DNA of 64,000 bases. Origin: Acidobacteriota bacterium (GTDB taxonomy: Bacteria; Actinomycetota; Actinomycetes; Actinomycetales; Microbacteriaceae). Position numbers and translations under genes: made by a program. Below are positions 29,601-38,795 of this stretch, in pieces (positions within the stretch are counted from its first letter, which is position 1; each line of letters begins with the position of its first letter). Under the pieces are notes generated by a model that worked only from the letters and a program-made list of their open reading frames with translations, was not told where the DNA came from and did not search any database. The DNA is taken from the NCBI GenBank assembly GCA_019351995.1, contig JABBOD010000003.1, positions 56,045 through 120,044 of the forward strand, read 5' to 3'.

Positions 29601-30152
29601 ACCCTGGCCAAGCACGCCAGCGTCTCGATCGCCGAACTGCTCGACGGTGAGACGGTGCGCGACGGCGAGACGGTCACTCTTGCCGGCCTGATCACGAGTG
29701 TCCAGCACCGAACGGCGCGGAACTCGGGAAACCAGTACGGCATCGTGCAACTGGAGGATTTCGGTGGCGAGATCTCGGTGATGTTCCTGGGCAAGACATA
29801 TCAGGAGTTCTCACCGGCTCTTGCCAGCGACGCGATCGCGGTGATCAAGGGGCGCGTGAGTCAGCGTGACGACGGGCTCAACATTCACGCGGCCAGCATG
29901 TTCCTGCCCGACACCGGCCAGAGCCTCGGCTCCGGTCCCCTGATGATCTCGATGCCCGAGAACCGGGCGACCACCGACGTGGTCACGGCCCTGAACGACG
30001 TGCTCATTCGACACTCTGGCGAGAATGAGGTGCGACTTCGCCTGGTGCGCGGCGACACCGCGCGGATGTTCGAGATCCCGTATCCGGTGTCGGTCACCGC
30101 GGATCTCTATGGCGAGCTGAAACGGCTGCTCGGGCCGAACTGCGTGGTCTGA
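26628..30152 (+). CDS. dnaE: DNA polymerase III alpha subunit DnaE1
   Basis: This 1174-residue protein is the replicative polymerase. The PHP domain starts [18 protein letters not shown] and includes AIAITDHGN, which in actinobacterial DnaE1 provides proofreading. The polymerase palm includes [10 protein letters not shown] and the catalytic [32 protein letters not shown] and [32 protein letters not shown] follow, and an OB fold lies near residues 1010-1090. GTG at 26628 or 26640 may be the start. TATGGT (26599-26604) could be a -10, and a GGGG/CCCC inverted repeat (26605-26618) lies in the leader. No Shine-Dalgarno is visible. Confidence 0.97.
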   Translation: [1174 protein letters not shown]

Positions 30153-30171
30153 TCAAGCTCTTCGACCGCGC

Positions 30172-30675
30172 TCAGACGCGGTCGCCCGGTTTCCAGTACG
30201 AGCGCTCGTGATACAGCAGCGGCACGTCCGGCTCGCCGAGCGCGCCGTTTTCGATGCGCACGATGATCGCGGCGCTCTGTTCGACCGGGTGGCGACCGAC
30301 GATGCGGCAGAGCATCCACGCCGGCACATCCTTCAGCAATGGCAGGCCGAGTGGCCCGGGCGCCCAGTGGTCGCCGGCGAAACGCTGCTCGGCATCGGCC
30401 GAGAGCTGCTCGGCGGCGGCGCGGTTTCGGATACCCAGCAGATGCACGATCACGTGATCGGTCTGCTCGATCGCCGGCCAGGCGCTCGCCTTCCGCGCCA
30501 TGTTGAAGGTGGCCATCGGCGGGTCGGCCGCCAACGAGGCGAGCGAGGTGGCCGTGAAGCCGGCGGGCGTTCCGTCAGGGTGACGTGCGGTGATCACGGA
30601 GACGCCGGCGGCAAGGCGACGGAAGGCGAGTTTGAAGGCCGAGACGTCGTCGGTGATCTGGGGTTCGTCATCCAT
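30172..30675 (-). CDS. Flavin reductase-like FMN-binding split-barrel protein
   Basis: This 167-residue protein belongs to the flavin reductase domain family that reduces FMN/FAD with NAD(P)H for two-component monooxygenases. It shows FRRLAAGVSVITARHPDGTPAGFTATSLASLAADPP, the flavin-binding strand-turn, then HLLGIRNRAAAEQLS and a C-terminal YHERSYWKPGD. No monooxygenase partner is adjacent, so the electron acceptor is unknown. It converges on dnaE (19 nt) and diverges from hisD, whose promoter occupies the 65-bp gap. Confidence 0.88.
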   Translation of the reverse strand: MDDEPQITDDVSAFKLAFRRLAAGVSVITARHPDGTPAGFTATSLASLAADPPMATFNMARKASAWPAIEQTDHVIVHLLGIRNRAAAEQLSADAEQRFAGDHWAPGPLGLPLLKDVPAWMLCRIVGRHPVEQSAAIIVRIENGALGEPDVPLLYHERSYWKPGDRV

Positions 30676-30725
30676 GCTCAGACTCTGCCACGATTGTCGC
30701 CGAGTTACCGACCCCGCAGCGCCGG

Positions 30726-30731
30726 TAGCAT
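30726..30731 (+). promoter_or_regulatory. hisD -10 element, near-leaderless
   Basis: TAGCAT lies 9 nt before the hisD ATG and no Shine-Dalgarno sequence is present. A transcript starting about 7 nt downstream of the hexamer would have almost no leader. Confidence 0.5.
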
Positions 30732-30740
30732 GGGAACGTC

Positions 30741-32048
30741 ATGATCCAGTTGCTCGACCTCCGCGGTCGCTCCCTCTCCCGCGCCGAACTCATGACCGTC
30801 GTGCCGCGTGCCCAGATCGATGTTGCCGTCGCGAGTGAGACGGCCGGTCAGTTGATCGCACAGGTCCGTGCCCACGGCGAAGACGCGCTCCGAGAGCAGG
30901 CAGAACGCTTCGACCGGGTGCGTCCGGCCGCCATCCGGGTGGCTTCCGCCGACATCGCCGCCGCTGTCGACGCGCTCGATCCGGGTGTTCGCGCGGCCAT
31001 CGAGGAGGCCATCCGACGGGTCCGCCTGGCGAGTGATGCCCAGGTGCCCCCGCCCGCGGTGACCGACTTCGGGGTGGGTGCCACGGTCGTGCAGCGCTGG
31101 CAGCCGATCGACCGCGTGGGGTTGTACGTCCCGGGGGGCAAGGCGGTGTATCCGTCGAGCGTCGTCATGAACGTCGTGCCCGCGCAGGTTGCCGGCGTCG
31201 GCTCGATCGTGCTCGTCTCGCCCCCGCAGGCCGAGTTCGGCGGGGGAGTGCACCCGACGATCTTGGGGGCCGCCGGAATTCTGGGCGTCGATGAGATCTA
31301 CGCGATGGGTGGAGCGGGCGCGATCGGGGCGCTGGCATACGGGGTCCCGAGCCTTGGCCTTGACCCGGTGGACCTCATCACCGGTCCCGGGAACGTCTAC
31401 GTCGCCGCGGCGAAGCGTCTGGTGCGCGGAGTTGTCGGTATCGACTCCGAAGCAGGACCGACCGAGATCCTCATCATCGCGGACTCCGCCGCACAGGCGA
31501 GTTTCGTGGCTGCCGACCTGATCAGCCAGGCGGAGCACGACGAACTCGCCGGAGCGGTCCTCGTGACCGATTCCCCGGAACTCGTCGAGGCCGTGTTGCC
31601 CGAGCTCGAGCGTCAGGCGGCACGCACCGCGTCCTCCGCGCGCGTGCGTGCGGCCCTCGAAGCGCGGCAGTCGGCGATCGTGCTCGTTGACGACATCGCC
31701 GCGGCGGCCGCATTCAGCAACGCGTACGGCCCGGAGCACCTCGAGCTTCAGACCGCGGATTCCGGCGCAACGCTCGAGCTGATTACCAACGCCGGCGCGA
31801 TCTTCGTCGGTCGTGATGCGCCCGTCAGCCTCGGTGACTATCTGGCCGGATCGAACCATGTCCTGCCGACGGGGGGGCAGTCCCGCTTCTCATCGGGACT
31901 CGGCGCGATGACGTTTCTGCGATCGCAGCAACTGATCCGCTACGACCACGAGGGGCTCGCCGGCGTGCGTGCCAACATCCGGGCGCTCAGTGACGCCGAG
32001 CAGCTTCCGGCGCACGGCGACGCGGTCGACATCCGCTTCGCCGAGTAG
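30741..32048 (+). CDS. hisD: Histidinol dehydrogenase HisD
   Basis: This 435-residue zinc enzyme oxidises L-histidinol to L-histidine in two NAD-dependent steps. Diagnostic blocks include VGLYVPGGKAVYPSSVVMNVVPAQVAGV, GVDEIYAMGGAGAIGALAYG, DLITGPGNVYVAAAKRLV, GIDSEAGPTEILIIAD and the zinc/substrate-site DLISQAEHDELAGAVLVT. The C-terminal DYLAGSNHVLPTGGQSRFSSGL is also typical. Other his genes are not in the window; the gene stands at the head of hisD-nrdR-pyrD, each with its own promoter-like hexamer. Confidence 0.97.
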   Translation: MIQLLDLRGRSLSRAELMTVVPRAQIDVAVASETAGQLIAQVRAHGEDALREQAERFDRVRPAAIRVASADIAAAVDALDPGVRAAIEEAIRRVRLASDAQVPPPAVTDFGVGATVVQRWQPIDRVGLYVPGGKAVYPSSVVMNVVPAQVAGVGSIVLVSPPQAEFGGGVHPTILGAAGILGVDEIYAMGGAGAIGALAYGVPSLGLDPVDLITGPGNVYVAAAKRLVRGVVGIDSEAGPTEILIIADSAAQASFVAADLISQAEHDELAGAVLVTDSPELVEAVLPELERQAARTASSARVRAALEARQSAIVLVDDIAAAAAFSNAYGPEHLELQTADSGATLELITNAGAIFVGRDAPVSLGDYLAGSNHVLPTGGQSRFSSGLGAMTFLRSQQLIRYDHEGLAGVRANIRALSDAEQLPAHGDAVDIRFAE

Positions 32049-32051
32049 CTT

Positions 32052-32057
32052 TATCCT
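32052..32057 (+). promoter_or_regulatory. nrdR -10 element, near-leaderless
   Basis: TATCCT sits in the 18-bp gap between the hisD stop and the nrdR ATG, 9 nt before the start, with no Shine-Dalgarno. nrdR can thus be transcribed independently of hisD. Confidence 0.5.
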
Positions 32058-32066
32058 TGTCGCACC

Positions 32067-32558
32067 ATGTTCTGTCCCTTCTGCCGCTACCCCGACTCGC
32101 GCGTCATCGACTCGCGCACCAGTGATGACGGGCTCGCCATCCGTCGCCGTCGTCAGTGTCCGCAGTGCGGTCGTCGCTTCAGCACGACCGAGACCGCGAG
32201 TCTCAGTGTCATCAAACGCAGCGGAATCGTGGAGCTCTTCAGCCGCGAGAAGATCATCTCGGGGGTGCGCAAGGCCTGCCAGGGCAGGCCGGTCAGCGAC
32301 GCCGACCTGGCGTTGCTCGCCCAGAAGGTGGAGGAGTCGATCCGGGCAACCGGCGTCTCGCAGATCGAGGCCAACGACATCGGCCTGTCGATTCTGCCCC
32401 CGCTGCGAGAACTCGATGAGGTGGCCTACCTGCGCTTTGCCAGCGTGTACCAGGCTTTCGACTCGCTCGACGACTTCGAAGCGGCCATCACTCTGCTCCG
32501 CGTGGAACACGCGACACCCGCCGACGCGAGCGCCGAGGTCTCCGGTTCCACCGACTAG
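32067..32558 (+). CDS. nrdR: Ribonucleotide reductase repressor NrdR
   Basis: This 163-residue repressor senses ATP/dATP and controls ribonucleotide reductase genes. The N-terminal zinc ribbon has both CxxC pairs ([15 protein letters not shown] and [16 protein letters not shown]). The ATP-cone domain follows with [27 protein letters not shown]. Family length is 150-165. I see no NrdR box near its own promoter, so it probably regulates genes elsewhere. Confidence 0.97.
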   Translation: MFCPFCRYPDSRVIDSRTSDDGLAIRRRRQCPQCGRRFSTTETASLSVIKRSGIVELFSREKIISGVRKACQGRPVSDADLALLAQKVEESIRATGVSQIEANDIGLSILPPLRELDEVAYLRFASVYQAFDSLDDFEAAITLLRVEHATPADASAEVSGSTD

Positions 32559-32577
32559 GCAATAACCTGGCAGCGGT

Positions 32578-33603
32578 ATGTACCGCATTCTCTTCCGTCA
32601 CGTCCTGTCGCGCCTCGACCCCGAGTTCGCGCACCACCTGGCCTTCCTGGTGATCAGGATGCTGCCTGCGCTCGGCATCGGAGCCCTCATCCGCCGCGCC
32701 ACTCGCCCCGACCCGAGGCTTGCCGTCGGGACCCTCGGGCTCACCTTCCCGTCGCCGTTCGGCGTTGCGGCCGGATTCGACAAGGATGCCCGCGGCATCC
32801 GCGGGCTCGGCCAGCTCGGCTTCGGTCACGTCGAGGTGGGCACGATCACCGCACGGGCGCAGCCGGGCAACCCCAAGCCTCGGCTGTTCAGACTGATCCC
32901 GGATCGGGCCGTCATCAACCGGATGGGCTTCAACAACCACGGGGCGGCCGACGCGCTCCCACGCCTGGAGCGCGAAGCTCGCCGCGGCATCCGCCCGATC
33001 ATCGGGGTGAACATCGGCAAGAGCCGCGTCGTCGAAGTGGATGACGCGATTGCCGATTACCTCGAGAGCACGAGCCTGCTGGCTCCGCACGCCGACTATC
33101 TCGTGGTGAACGTGAGTTCGCCGAATACGCCGGGACTGCGTGGCCTCCAGGAACTCGACAAGCTGGCCCCGCTCCTGGAGGCGGTGCGCGATGCCGCCGC
33201 TGGAGTGCCGGTGCTCGTCAAGATCGCGCCAGACCTCTCCGATGAGGAGGTGCTGAAGATCGCCGAACTCGCGGTCGGCCTGCATCTCGCGGGGATCGTG
33301 GCGACCAACACCACCCTGTCGCGCGCCGGGCTGCAGACGGATCCGGCCATCGTGCTGGCCGCAGGTGCGGGGGGACTGTCCGGCCCACCGGTCGCGGCGC
33401 GCGCCATCGAGGTGCTGCGACTGCTGCGCGGGGCCGTCCCTGCCGATTTCTGTCTGATCTCGGTCGGCGGGGTCGAATCCGGCTCGGATGTCGCCGCTCG
33501 CCTCGCCGCGGGCGCGACCCTGGTTCAGGGCTACACCGCGTTTCTGTATCGCGGACCGCTCTGGGCGGCGACGATCAACAGAGACCTCGCGACGAAGCTC
33601 TAG
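32578..33603 (+). CDS. pyrD: Dihydroorotate dehydrogenase (quinone), class 2
   Basis: This 341-residue FMN enzyme oxidises dihydroorotate to orotate in pyrimidine synthesis and passes electrons to the quinone pool. The N-terminal helical region (~1-40) for membrane association marks class 2. FGVAAGFDKDARGIRGLGQLGFGHVEVGTIT, NRMGFNNHGAD-like, VVNVSSPNTPGLRGLQ with the catalytic Ser, and the C-terminal FMN phosphate site LISVGGVESG...QGYTAFLYRGP are present. TAACCT (32563-32568) 9 nt upstream of ATG may be its own -10. The stop interlocks with that of the convergent DUF3043 gene in a shared CTAG. Confidence 0.95.
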   Translation: MYRILFRHVLSRLDPEFAHHLAFLVIRMLPALGIGALIRRATRPDPRLAVGTLGLTFPSPFGVAAGFDKDARGIRGLGQLGFGHVEVGTITARAQPGNPKPRLFRLIPDRAVINRMGFNNHGAADALPRLEREARRGIRPIIGVNIGKSRVVEVDDAIADYLESTSLLAPHADYLVVNVSSPNTPGLRGLQELDKLAPLLEAVRDAAAGVPVLVKIAPDLSDEEVLKIAELAVGLHLAGIVATNTTLSRAGLQTDPAIVLAAGAGGLSGPPVAARAIEVLRLLRGAVPADFCLISVGGVESGSDVAARLAAGATLVQGYTAFLYRGPLWAATINRDLATKL

Positions 33604-34175
33604 TTCGGGTACTTCCCCCGCTTGACCTGCGGCTTCGGCAGCCGCATCGGGCGCAGTTGGATCGCGCGCATGAAGGCGTACCAGCGCACGCCCTTCTCCA
33701 CCCTGTCCTTGCCAGCGAACTTCTCGGCAAGGCGCTTGTTCACCTGCAGACCGAGATAGAGGCCGTCGACGACCACCAGGATGATGACACCCCACACCGC
33801 GATGAGCGCGATGCTCGAGTACTGGACCGGCAAGAAGTACGTCATGATCACGACGACGAGGATCGGCAGCAGGGCCTCACCGAGGCTGAAACGCGCGTCG
33901 ACGTAGTCACGCACGTAGCGCTTCTGCGGACCCTTGTCCCGCAGCTGGAGGTATTTCTCCTCGCCGCGAGCTTGCCCGACCCGTGCCCGGTTCCGCTGTT
34001 CTGCGAGCTGCTCCCTCGACTGCCGGGAGGCCAAGCGCCGGTCACTCGGAACGAGCGGACGCTGCCGTGCCGCCTCCTGCTCCTTGCGGGTCGGTGTTGC
34101 ACGCCCCTTCGTCGCAGCCGTCTCGGCGGGTGTGACGACGACGGGAGTCGCCTCGTTCTTGGGGGTCTTCGCCAC
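33600..34175 (-). CDS. DUF3043 membrane protein
   Basis: This 191-residue protein has a highly charged N-terminal half (~1-105, with RKEQEAARQRPLVPSDRR and a basic coiled segment) and two membrane helices (~108-128 and ~132-152), then a basic tail. The block KRYVRDYVDARFSLGE before helix 1 is typical of DUF3043, an actinobacterial family of unknown function. The GTG start has AGGA 8 nt upstream. Its stop shares CTAG with the pyrD stop, leaving no room for a terminator between the two genes. Confidence 0.87.
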   Translation of the reverse strand: MAKTPKNEATPVVVTPAETAATKGRATPTRKEQEAARQRPLVPSDRRLASRQSREQLAEQRNRARVGQARGEEKYLQLRDKGPQKRYVRDYVDARFSLGEALLPILVVVIMTYFLPVQYSSIALIAVWGVIILVVVDGLYLGLQVNKRLAEKFAGKDRVEKGVRWYAFMRAIQLRPMRLPKPQVKRGKYPN

Positions 34176-34204
34176 GGTGTCGGTCCTTGCTCTCGTGTGG
34201 TGTT

Positions 34205-34210
34205 TAGATT
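34205..34210 (+). promoter_or_regulatory. Leaderless promoter -10 of the M20 dipeptidase gene
   Basis: TAGATT ends 6 nt before the ATG, the spacing expected if transcription begins at the start codon. No Shine-Dalgarno sequence is present. The DUF3043 gene diverges 41 nt away. Confidence 0.6.
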
Positions 34211-34216
34211 ACCCGC

Positions 34217-35644
34217 ATGGCTTCGCACATAGCTCCCGAGTCCGTGACTCCGTTCTCCGCCGAACTCCGTGAGGCGGTGCAGGCAGGGCTGCCACAGGCG
34301 ATTGCCGAGTTGTCGACGCTGGTCCGCATCCCCTCCGTGTCCTGGGACGGGTTCGACCAAGACAACGTGCGCACCAGCGCGGAGAAGGTGGCAGAGCTCG
34401 CCCGCGCGACGGGCGTTTTCGAGACGGTCGACGTCATCCAGGAGCCCATTCCGGACGATGCCGTCTCGGGCGCCGGCCAGCTCGGCCAGCCCGCGGTTCT
34501 CGCGCGTCGGGCGGCGCGCAACGGTAAGCCGACGGTGCTGCTCTACGCGCACCACGACGTGCAGCCCGAGGGCGACGAGAAGCACTGGGAGTCGAAGCCC
34601 TTCGAGCCCACGCTGCGCGGTGACCGTCTGTACGGCCGCGGCACCGCCGACGACAAAGCGGGAGCGATCACCCACGTCGCCGCGCTTCGCGCTCTCACCG
34701 CGGTGCTCGGACAGGAGCCGGAGCTCGGGATCGTTCTCTTCGCAGAGGGGGAGGAGGAGTTCGGTTCCCGCTCCCTTCCGACCATCCTGTCGCGCTATCA
34801 CGAGCAACTCGCCGCTGACGTCATCGTGGTGGCCGATGCCGGCAACTGGGATCTCGACTCTCCCGGTCTGTGCGTCGCGCTCCGCGGCGCGGTGGCCTTC
34901 AACCTCCGGGTCTCGACTCTCGACCATGCCTCGCACTCCGGCATGTTCGGGGGCCAGGTGCCGGATGCCATGCTCGCGGCCATCGAACTGCTCGCCACCC
35001 TCTGGAACACGGATGGCTCCGTCGCCGTGGCAGGGCTCACCTCGCATCAGGCGGAGACTCCCGACTACGACGAGGCGAAACTGCGCGAGGAGACGGGCCT
35101 TCTGGAGGGTGTCACGCCGATCGGCAGCGGGGACGTGCTGTCGCGGGCCTGGTATCAGCCCTCGATCACGGTGACGGGAATCGACGCCCCGAGCGTCAAG
35201 AACGCCTCGAACACCTTGATCCCGAGCGTGCGCGTCCGCATCAGCGCCCGCGTCGCGCCTGGACAGACCGCGCAGGAGGTCTTCGAACTTCTCGAGGCCC
35301 ATCTGCGGGAGCGCGCACCGTTCGGCGCCCACCTCGAGATCGACGACCTCGACCTCGGCGAGCCCTTCCTGGTCGACACGAGCGGCTGGGCGGCCGCTGA
35401 TGCGATGTCGACCATGCACGAGGCGTACGGCTCCCCGGCAGTGCAGATGGGGTCGGGAGGCTCCATCCCGTTCATTGCCGATCTGGTGGCACGCTACCCG
35501 GACGCGCAGATCCTCATCACGGGAGTCGAGGATCCCGACACGCGGGCTCACAGCCCGAACGAGTCATTGCACCTGCCGACTCTGCAGCGCGCCATCCTCG
35601 CCGAGGCGATGCTGCTGGCGCGCATGAACTCTCGCACCGTGTGA
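34217..35644 (+). CDS. M20 family metallodipeptidase
   Basis: This 475-residue zinc peptidase belongs to the M20A dipeptidase/carnosinase-like group. Metal-site blocks are visible: YAHHDVQPEG with the His-Asp pair, LYGRGTADDKAGAITHVAAL with the bridging Asp, and LFAEGEEEFGS with the catalytic and metal-binding Glu. The lid/dimerisation domain carries STLDHASHSGMFGG and MGSGGSIPFI, and the C-terminus has the metal His in HSPNESLHLP. It probably hydrolyses dipeptides in the cytoplasm; substrate preference cannot be deduced. Confidence 0.92.
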   Translation: MASHIAPESVTPFSAELREAVQAGLPQAIAELSTLVRIPSVSWDGFDQDNVRTSAEKVAELARATGVFETVDVIQEPIPDDAVSGAGQLGQPAVLARRAARNGKPTVLLYAHHDVQPEGDEKHWESKPFEPTLRGDRLYGRGTADDKAGAITHVAALRALTAVLGQEPELGIVLFAEGEEEFGSRSLPTILSRYHEQLAADVIVVADAGNWDLDSPGLCVALRGAVAFNLRVSTLDHASHSGMFGGQVPDAMLAAIELLATLWNTDGSVAVAGLTSHQAETPDYDEAKLREETGLLEGVTPIGSGDVLSRAWYQPSITVTGIDAPSVKNASNTLIPSVRVRISARVAPGQTAQEVFELLEAHLRERAPFGAHLEIDDLDLGEPFLVDTSGWAAADAMSTMHEAYGSPAVQMGSGGSIPFIADLVARYPDAQILITGVEDPDTRAHSPNESLHLPTLQRAILAEAMLLARMNSRTV

Positions 35645-35683
35645 TCGGGCGAGCGCCGCACACCTCGTCGTACACTGGACGAC

Positions 35684-36052
35684 ATGTCAGACACGATGAT
35701 CGCCACTGAGACCACCGAGCCGAGCACGCACGGCGTGAAGCTCTCCGATGTCGCCGCCGGCAAGGTGCGCAGCCTTCTCGAGCAGGAGGGACGCGACGAC
35801 CTGCGCCTGCGCGTTGCCGTGCAGCCGGGCGGATGCTCCGGTCTGATCTACCAGCTCTACTTCGACGAGCGGCTGCTCGACGGCGACACGACCGTCGACT
35901 TCGACGGTGTCGAGGTGGTCGTCGACCAGATGAGCGTGCCGTATCTGGACGGTGCATCCATCGACTTCGAGGACACCATTCAGAAGCAGGGTTTCACGAT
36001 CGATAACCCGAACGCGTCCGGCAGTTGCGCCTGCGGCGACAGCTTCCACTGA
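35684..36052 (+). CDS. erpA: A-type iron-sulfur cluster carrier (ErpA/IscA family)
   Basis: This 122-residue Fe-S carrier hands clusters to target apoproteins. The three conserved cysteines are in GGCSGLIYQ and the C-terminal SCACGDSFH. A ~20-residue N-terminal extension precedes the core starting VKLSDVAAGKVRSLL. TACACT (35671-35676) 7 nt before the ATG suggests a leaderless promoter. The gene lies upstream of ctaC in mycobacteria too, and is separated from it here by a terminator. Confidence 0.94.
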   Translation: MSDTMIATETTEPSTHGVKLSDVAAGKVRSLLEQEGRDDLRLRVAVQPGGCSGLIYQLYFDERLLDGDTTVDFDGVEVVVDQMSVPYLDGASIDFEDTIQKQGFTIDNPNASGSCACGDSFH

Positions 36053-36076
36053 TTCCGTTTCTGACACGGCTTTTCG

Positions 36077-36106
36077 AAGGCCCTCACCGAAAGGTGGGGG
36101 CCTTTT
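36077..36106 (+). terminator. Rho-independent terminator after erpA
   Basis: AAGGCCCTCACC (36077-36088), GAAA tetraloop and GGTGGGGGCCTT (36093-36104) form a 12-bp stem with one G-U pair, followed by TT. It separates erpA from ctaC. Confidence 0.85.
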
Positions 36107-36154
36107 GCCGATGTAGAGTGGAAGAGATCCAGCCCCACTCTTGAGAGGTTTCAG

Positions 36155-37042
36155 GTGCGCTCCAACCGCCCCCACGCCCGTCGATCGCGTCTGGCCCGGT
36201 GGGCAGTCGTCCCGGTCGTCGGGTTCGTTGCCATCGTCTTGGCTGGATGCTCGCAGCAACAGCTCTCCGGCTTCCTGCCCGGCGGACCCGGTGTGACGAA
36301 CCACACCCAGATGGTGACGAGCCTCTGGACCAACTCCTGGATCGTCTTGCTCGCCGTCGGCATCATCACCTGGGGCCTCATCATCTGGGCCGCGGTGGTC
36401 TACCGCCGTCGCAAGGGGCAGACCGGCCTCCCGGTGCAGCTGCGTTACAACATGCCGATCGAGATCTTCTACACGATCGTGCCGCTGATTCTGGTGCTGG
36501 GTTTCTTCGCCTTCACCGCGCGTGACCAGGCAGCGATCGAGGCGAACCCGGGCAACCCGGACGTCAAGATCGAGGTCTGGGGCAAGCGGTGGTCGTGGGA
36601 CTTCAACTACCTCGATGAGAAGGTCTACTCGCCGGGCGTGCAGGTGCAGTCCCGCTTGAACCCCGACGGCAGCGTCGACCTGAGCAAGCTGCCGACCCTC
36701 TACTTGCCCGTCAACAAGAAGGTGCAAATCGACCTTCGGTCACGGGACGTCGCCCACGACTTCTGGGTGGTCGACTTCCTCTACAAGAAAGACCTGATTC
36801 CGGATCAGACGAACCATATGTACTTCATCCCGGAGAAGATCGGCACCTATCAGGGCAAGTGCGCCGAGCTCTGCGGGGAGTATCACGCGGACATGCTCTT
36901 CCAGGTGAAAGTCGTCTCCCAGGCGGACTACGAGCAGCACATCCAGGACCTGAGGAATCTCGGCCAGATCGGGCGTCTCGGGCCGGAGTACAACGTGAAC
37001 AGCAACCAGCCGGGTAACGGCCCGACGACCACCCAGGGGTAG
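36155..37042 (+). CDS. ctaC: Cytochrome c oxidase subunit II
   Basis: This 295-residue subunit receives electrons at the binuclear CuA site of the aa3 oxidase. A signal peptide ends in the lipobox LAGC (C32), so the mature protein is probably a lipoprotein. Two membrane helices (~58-82 and ~105-125) lead to the cupredoxin domain with [10 protein letters not shown] and the CuA ligands in [18 protein letters not shown] precedes the GTG start. In actinobacteria this oxidase works in a supercomplex with the bc1 complex whose genes (qcrCAB) lie 3 kb away. ctaD follows after 4 nt. Confidence 0.96.
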   Translation: MRSNRPHARRSRLARWAVVPVVGFVAIVLAGCSQQQLSGFLPGGPGVTNHTQMVTSLWTNSWIVLLAVGIITWGLIIWAAVVYRRRKGQTGLPVQLRYNMPIEIFYTIVPLILVLGFFAFTARDQAAIEANPGNPDVKIEVWGKRWSWDFNYLDEKVYSPGVQVQSRLNPDGSVDLSKLPTLYLPVNKKVQIDLRSRDVAHDFWVVDFLYKKDLIPDQTNHMYFIPEKIGTYQGKCAELCGEYHADMLFQVKVVSQADYEQHIQDLRNLGQIGRLGPEYNVNSNQPGNGPTTTQG

Positions 37043-37046
37043 GACG

Positions 37047-38792
37047 ATGAGTACTGCAACGGCACCCGCCAATCCGATCGCACCGCCGACGACCACGACG
37101 GTCAATGGTTCGCGCCGGGTCGAGCGCAAGGGCAACGTGGTCGTCAAGTGGCTGACGACCACCGACCACAAGACGATTGGCTACCTGTACCTGATCACCT
37201 CGTTCATCTACTTTTGCATCGGCGGCGTGCTCGCGCTGATCATTCGCGCCGAGTTGTTCACCCCCGGCCTCGACGTGGTGCAGTCGAACGAGCAGTACAA
37301 CCAGCTGTTCACGATGCACGGCACGATCATGCTGCTGCTGTTCGCGACACCGCTCTTCGCCGCCTTCGCGAATGTGGCGATGCCACTGCAGATCGGCGCC
37401 CCCGACGTCGCGTTCCCGCGCCTGAACGCTTTTGCGTACTGGCTCTACCTGTTCGGCTCGATCATCACGGTGAGCGGGTTCTTCACGGCGGGAGGAGCGG
37501 CAGCGTTCGGCTGGACGGCGTATGCGCCGCTGTCTGACACGACCTTCACGCCCGGCCTCGGCGGCAACCTCTGGGTCTTCGGCCTGGCGCTGACCGGGTT
37601 CGGCACGATCCTGGGTGCGGTGAACTTCATCACCACGATCATCACGATGCGCGCACCCGGGATGACGATGTTCCGGATGCCGATCTTCACCTGGAACATC
37701 CTGGTCACCTCGATCCTGGTTCTCGTCGCGTTCCCGGTGCTGGCCGCCGCGCTGTTCGCGTTGGGCGCCGACCGGGTCTTCGGCTCGCATCTGCTGGATC
37801 CTGCCAACGGTGGCACGATCCTGTGGCAGCACCTGTTCTGGTTCTTCGGGCACCCCGAGGTGTACATCATCGCGCTGCCGTTCTTCGGCATCATCTCCGA
37901 AGTGCTGCCGGTGTTCAGCCGCAAGCCGATCTTCGGCTACAAGACCCTCATCTACGCCACCATCGCCATTGCGGCGCTGTCGGTCACGGTGTGGGCGCAC
38001 CACATGTACGTCACCGGTGCGGTGCTGCTGCCGTTCTTCTCCCTCATGACGATGCTGATCGCGGTGCCGACCGGGGTGAAGATCTTCAACTGGATCGGCA
38101 CGATGTGGCGAGGGTCCGTGACCTTCGAAACCCCGATGCTGTGGGCGATCGGCTTCCTGGTCACCTTCACCTTCGGCGGTCTGACCGGTGTCATCCTCGC
38201 CTCCCCACCGCTGGACTTCCACCTCTCCGACAGCTACTTCGTCGTGGCGCACTTCCACTACGTCGTGTTCGGCACGGTGGTGTTCTCGATGTTCTCCGGC
38301 TTCTACTTCTGGTGGCCCAAATGGACCGGCAAGATGCTGAACGAGCGACTGGGCAAGATCCACTTCTGGTTGCTGTTCATCGGCTTCCACACCACCTTCC
38401 TGATTCAGCACTGGCTCGGCGTGATCGGCATGCCGCGCCGCTACGCGAGCTACCTGCCCACCGACGGCTTCACCTGGATGAATCAGCTCTCCACCTTCGG
38501 AGCCGCGATCCTCGGTGTGTCGATGCTGCCGTTCCTGGCCAACGTCTACGTCACCGCACGTCGCGGAGTGAAGGTCACCGTCGACGACCCGTGGGGCAAC
38601 GGACGCTCGCTCGAGTGGGCGACATCCTGCCCGCCACCGCGCCACAACTTCACCTCGATCCCGCGCATCCGTTCCGAATCGCCGGCGTTCGACCTCCACC
38701 ACCCGGAGATCGGCGTGCCGGTCGGGATCGGTCCGTTCAAAGACGGGCCCGATCAACCGATCGTCGATCTCGCCGACGGGAAGGTGCACTGA
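37047..38792 (+). CDS. ctaD: Cytochrome c oxidase subunit I
   Basis: This 581-residue heme-copper oxidase subunit holds heme a, heme a3 and CuB and pumps protons. About twelve membrane helices are present. Ligand blocks are [13 protein letters not shown] (heme a His), [17 protein letters not shown] (CuB His and the cross-linked Tyr), WAHHMYVTG (CuB His pair) and HFHYVVFG (heme a3 and heme a His). N- and C-terminal extensions are hydrophilic. It is encoded between ctaC and ctaF with only 3-4 nt gaps. Confidence 0.98.
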   Translation: MSTATAPANPIAPPTTTTVNGSRRVERKGNVVVKWLTTTDHKTIGYLYLITSFIYFCIGGVLALIIRAELFTPGLDVVQSNEQYNQLFTMHGTIMLLLFATPLFAAFANVAMPLQIGAPDVAFPRLNAFAYWLYLFGSIITVSGFFTAGGAAAFGWTAYAPLSDTTFTPGLGGNLWVFGLALTGFGTILGAVNFITTIITMRAPGMTMFRMPIFTWNILVTSILVLVAFPVLAAALFALGADRVFGSHLLDPANGGTILWQHLFWFFGHPEVYIIALPFFGIISEVLPVFSRKPIFGYKTLIYATIAIAALSVTVWAHHMYVTGAVLLPFFSLMTMLIAVPTGVKIFNWIGTMWRGSVTFETPMLWAIGFLVTFTFGGLTGVILASPPLDFHLSDSYFVVAHFHYVVFGTVVFSMFSGFYFWWPKWTGKMLNERLGKIHFWLLFIGFHTTFLIQHWLGVIGMPRRYASYLPTDGFTWMNQLSTFGAAILGVSMLPFLANVYVTARRGVKVTVDDPWGNGRSLEWATSCPPPRHNFTSIPRIRSESPAFDLHHPEIGVPVGIGPFKDGPDQPIVDLADGKVH

Positions 38793-38795
38793 GCT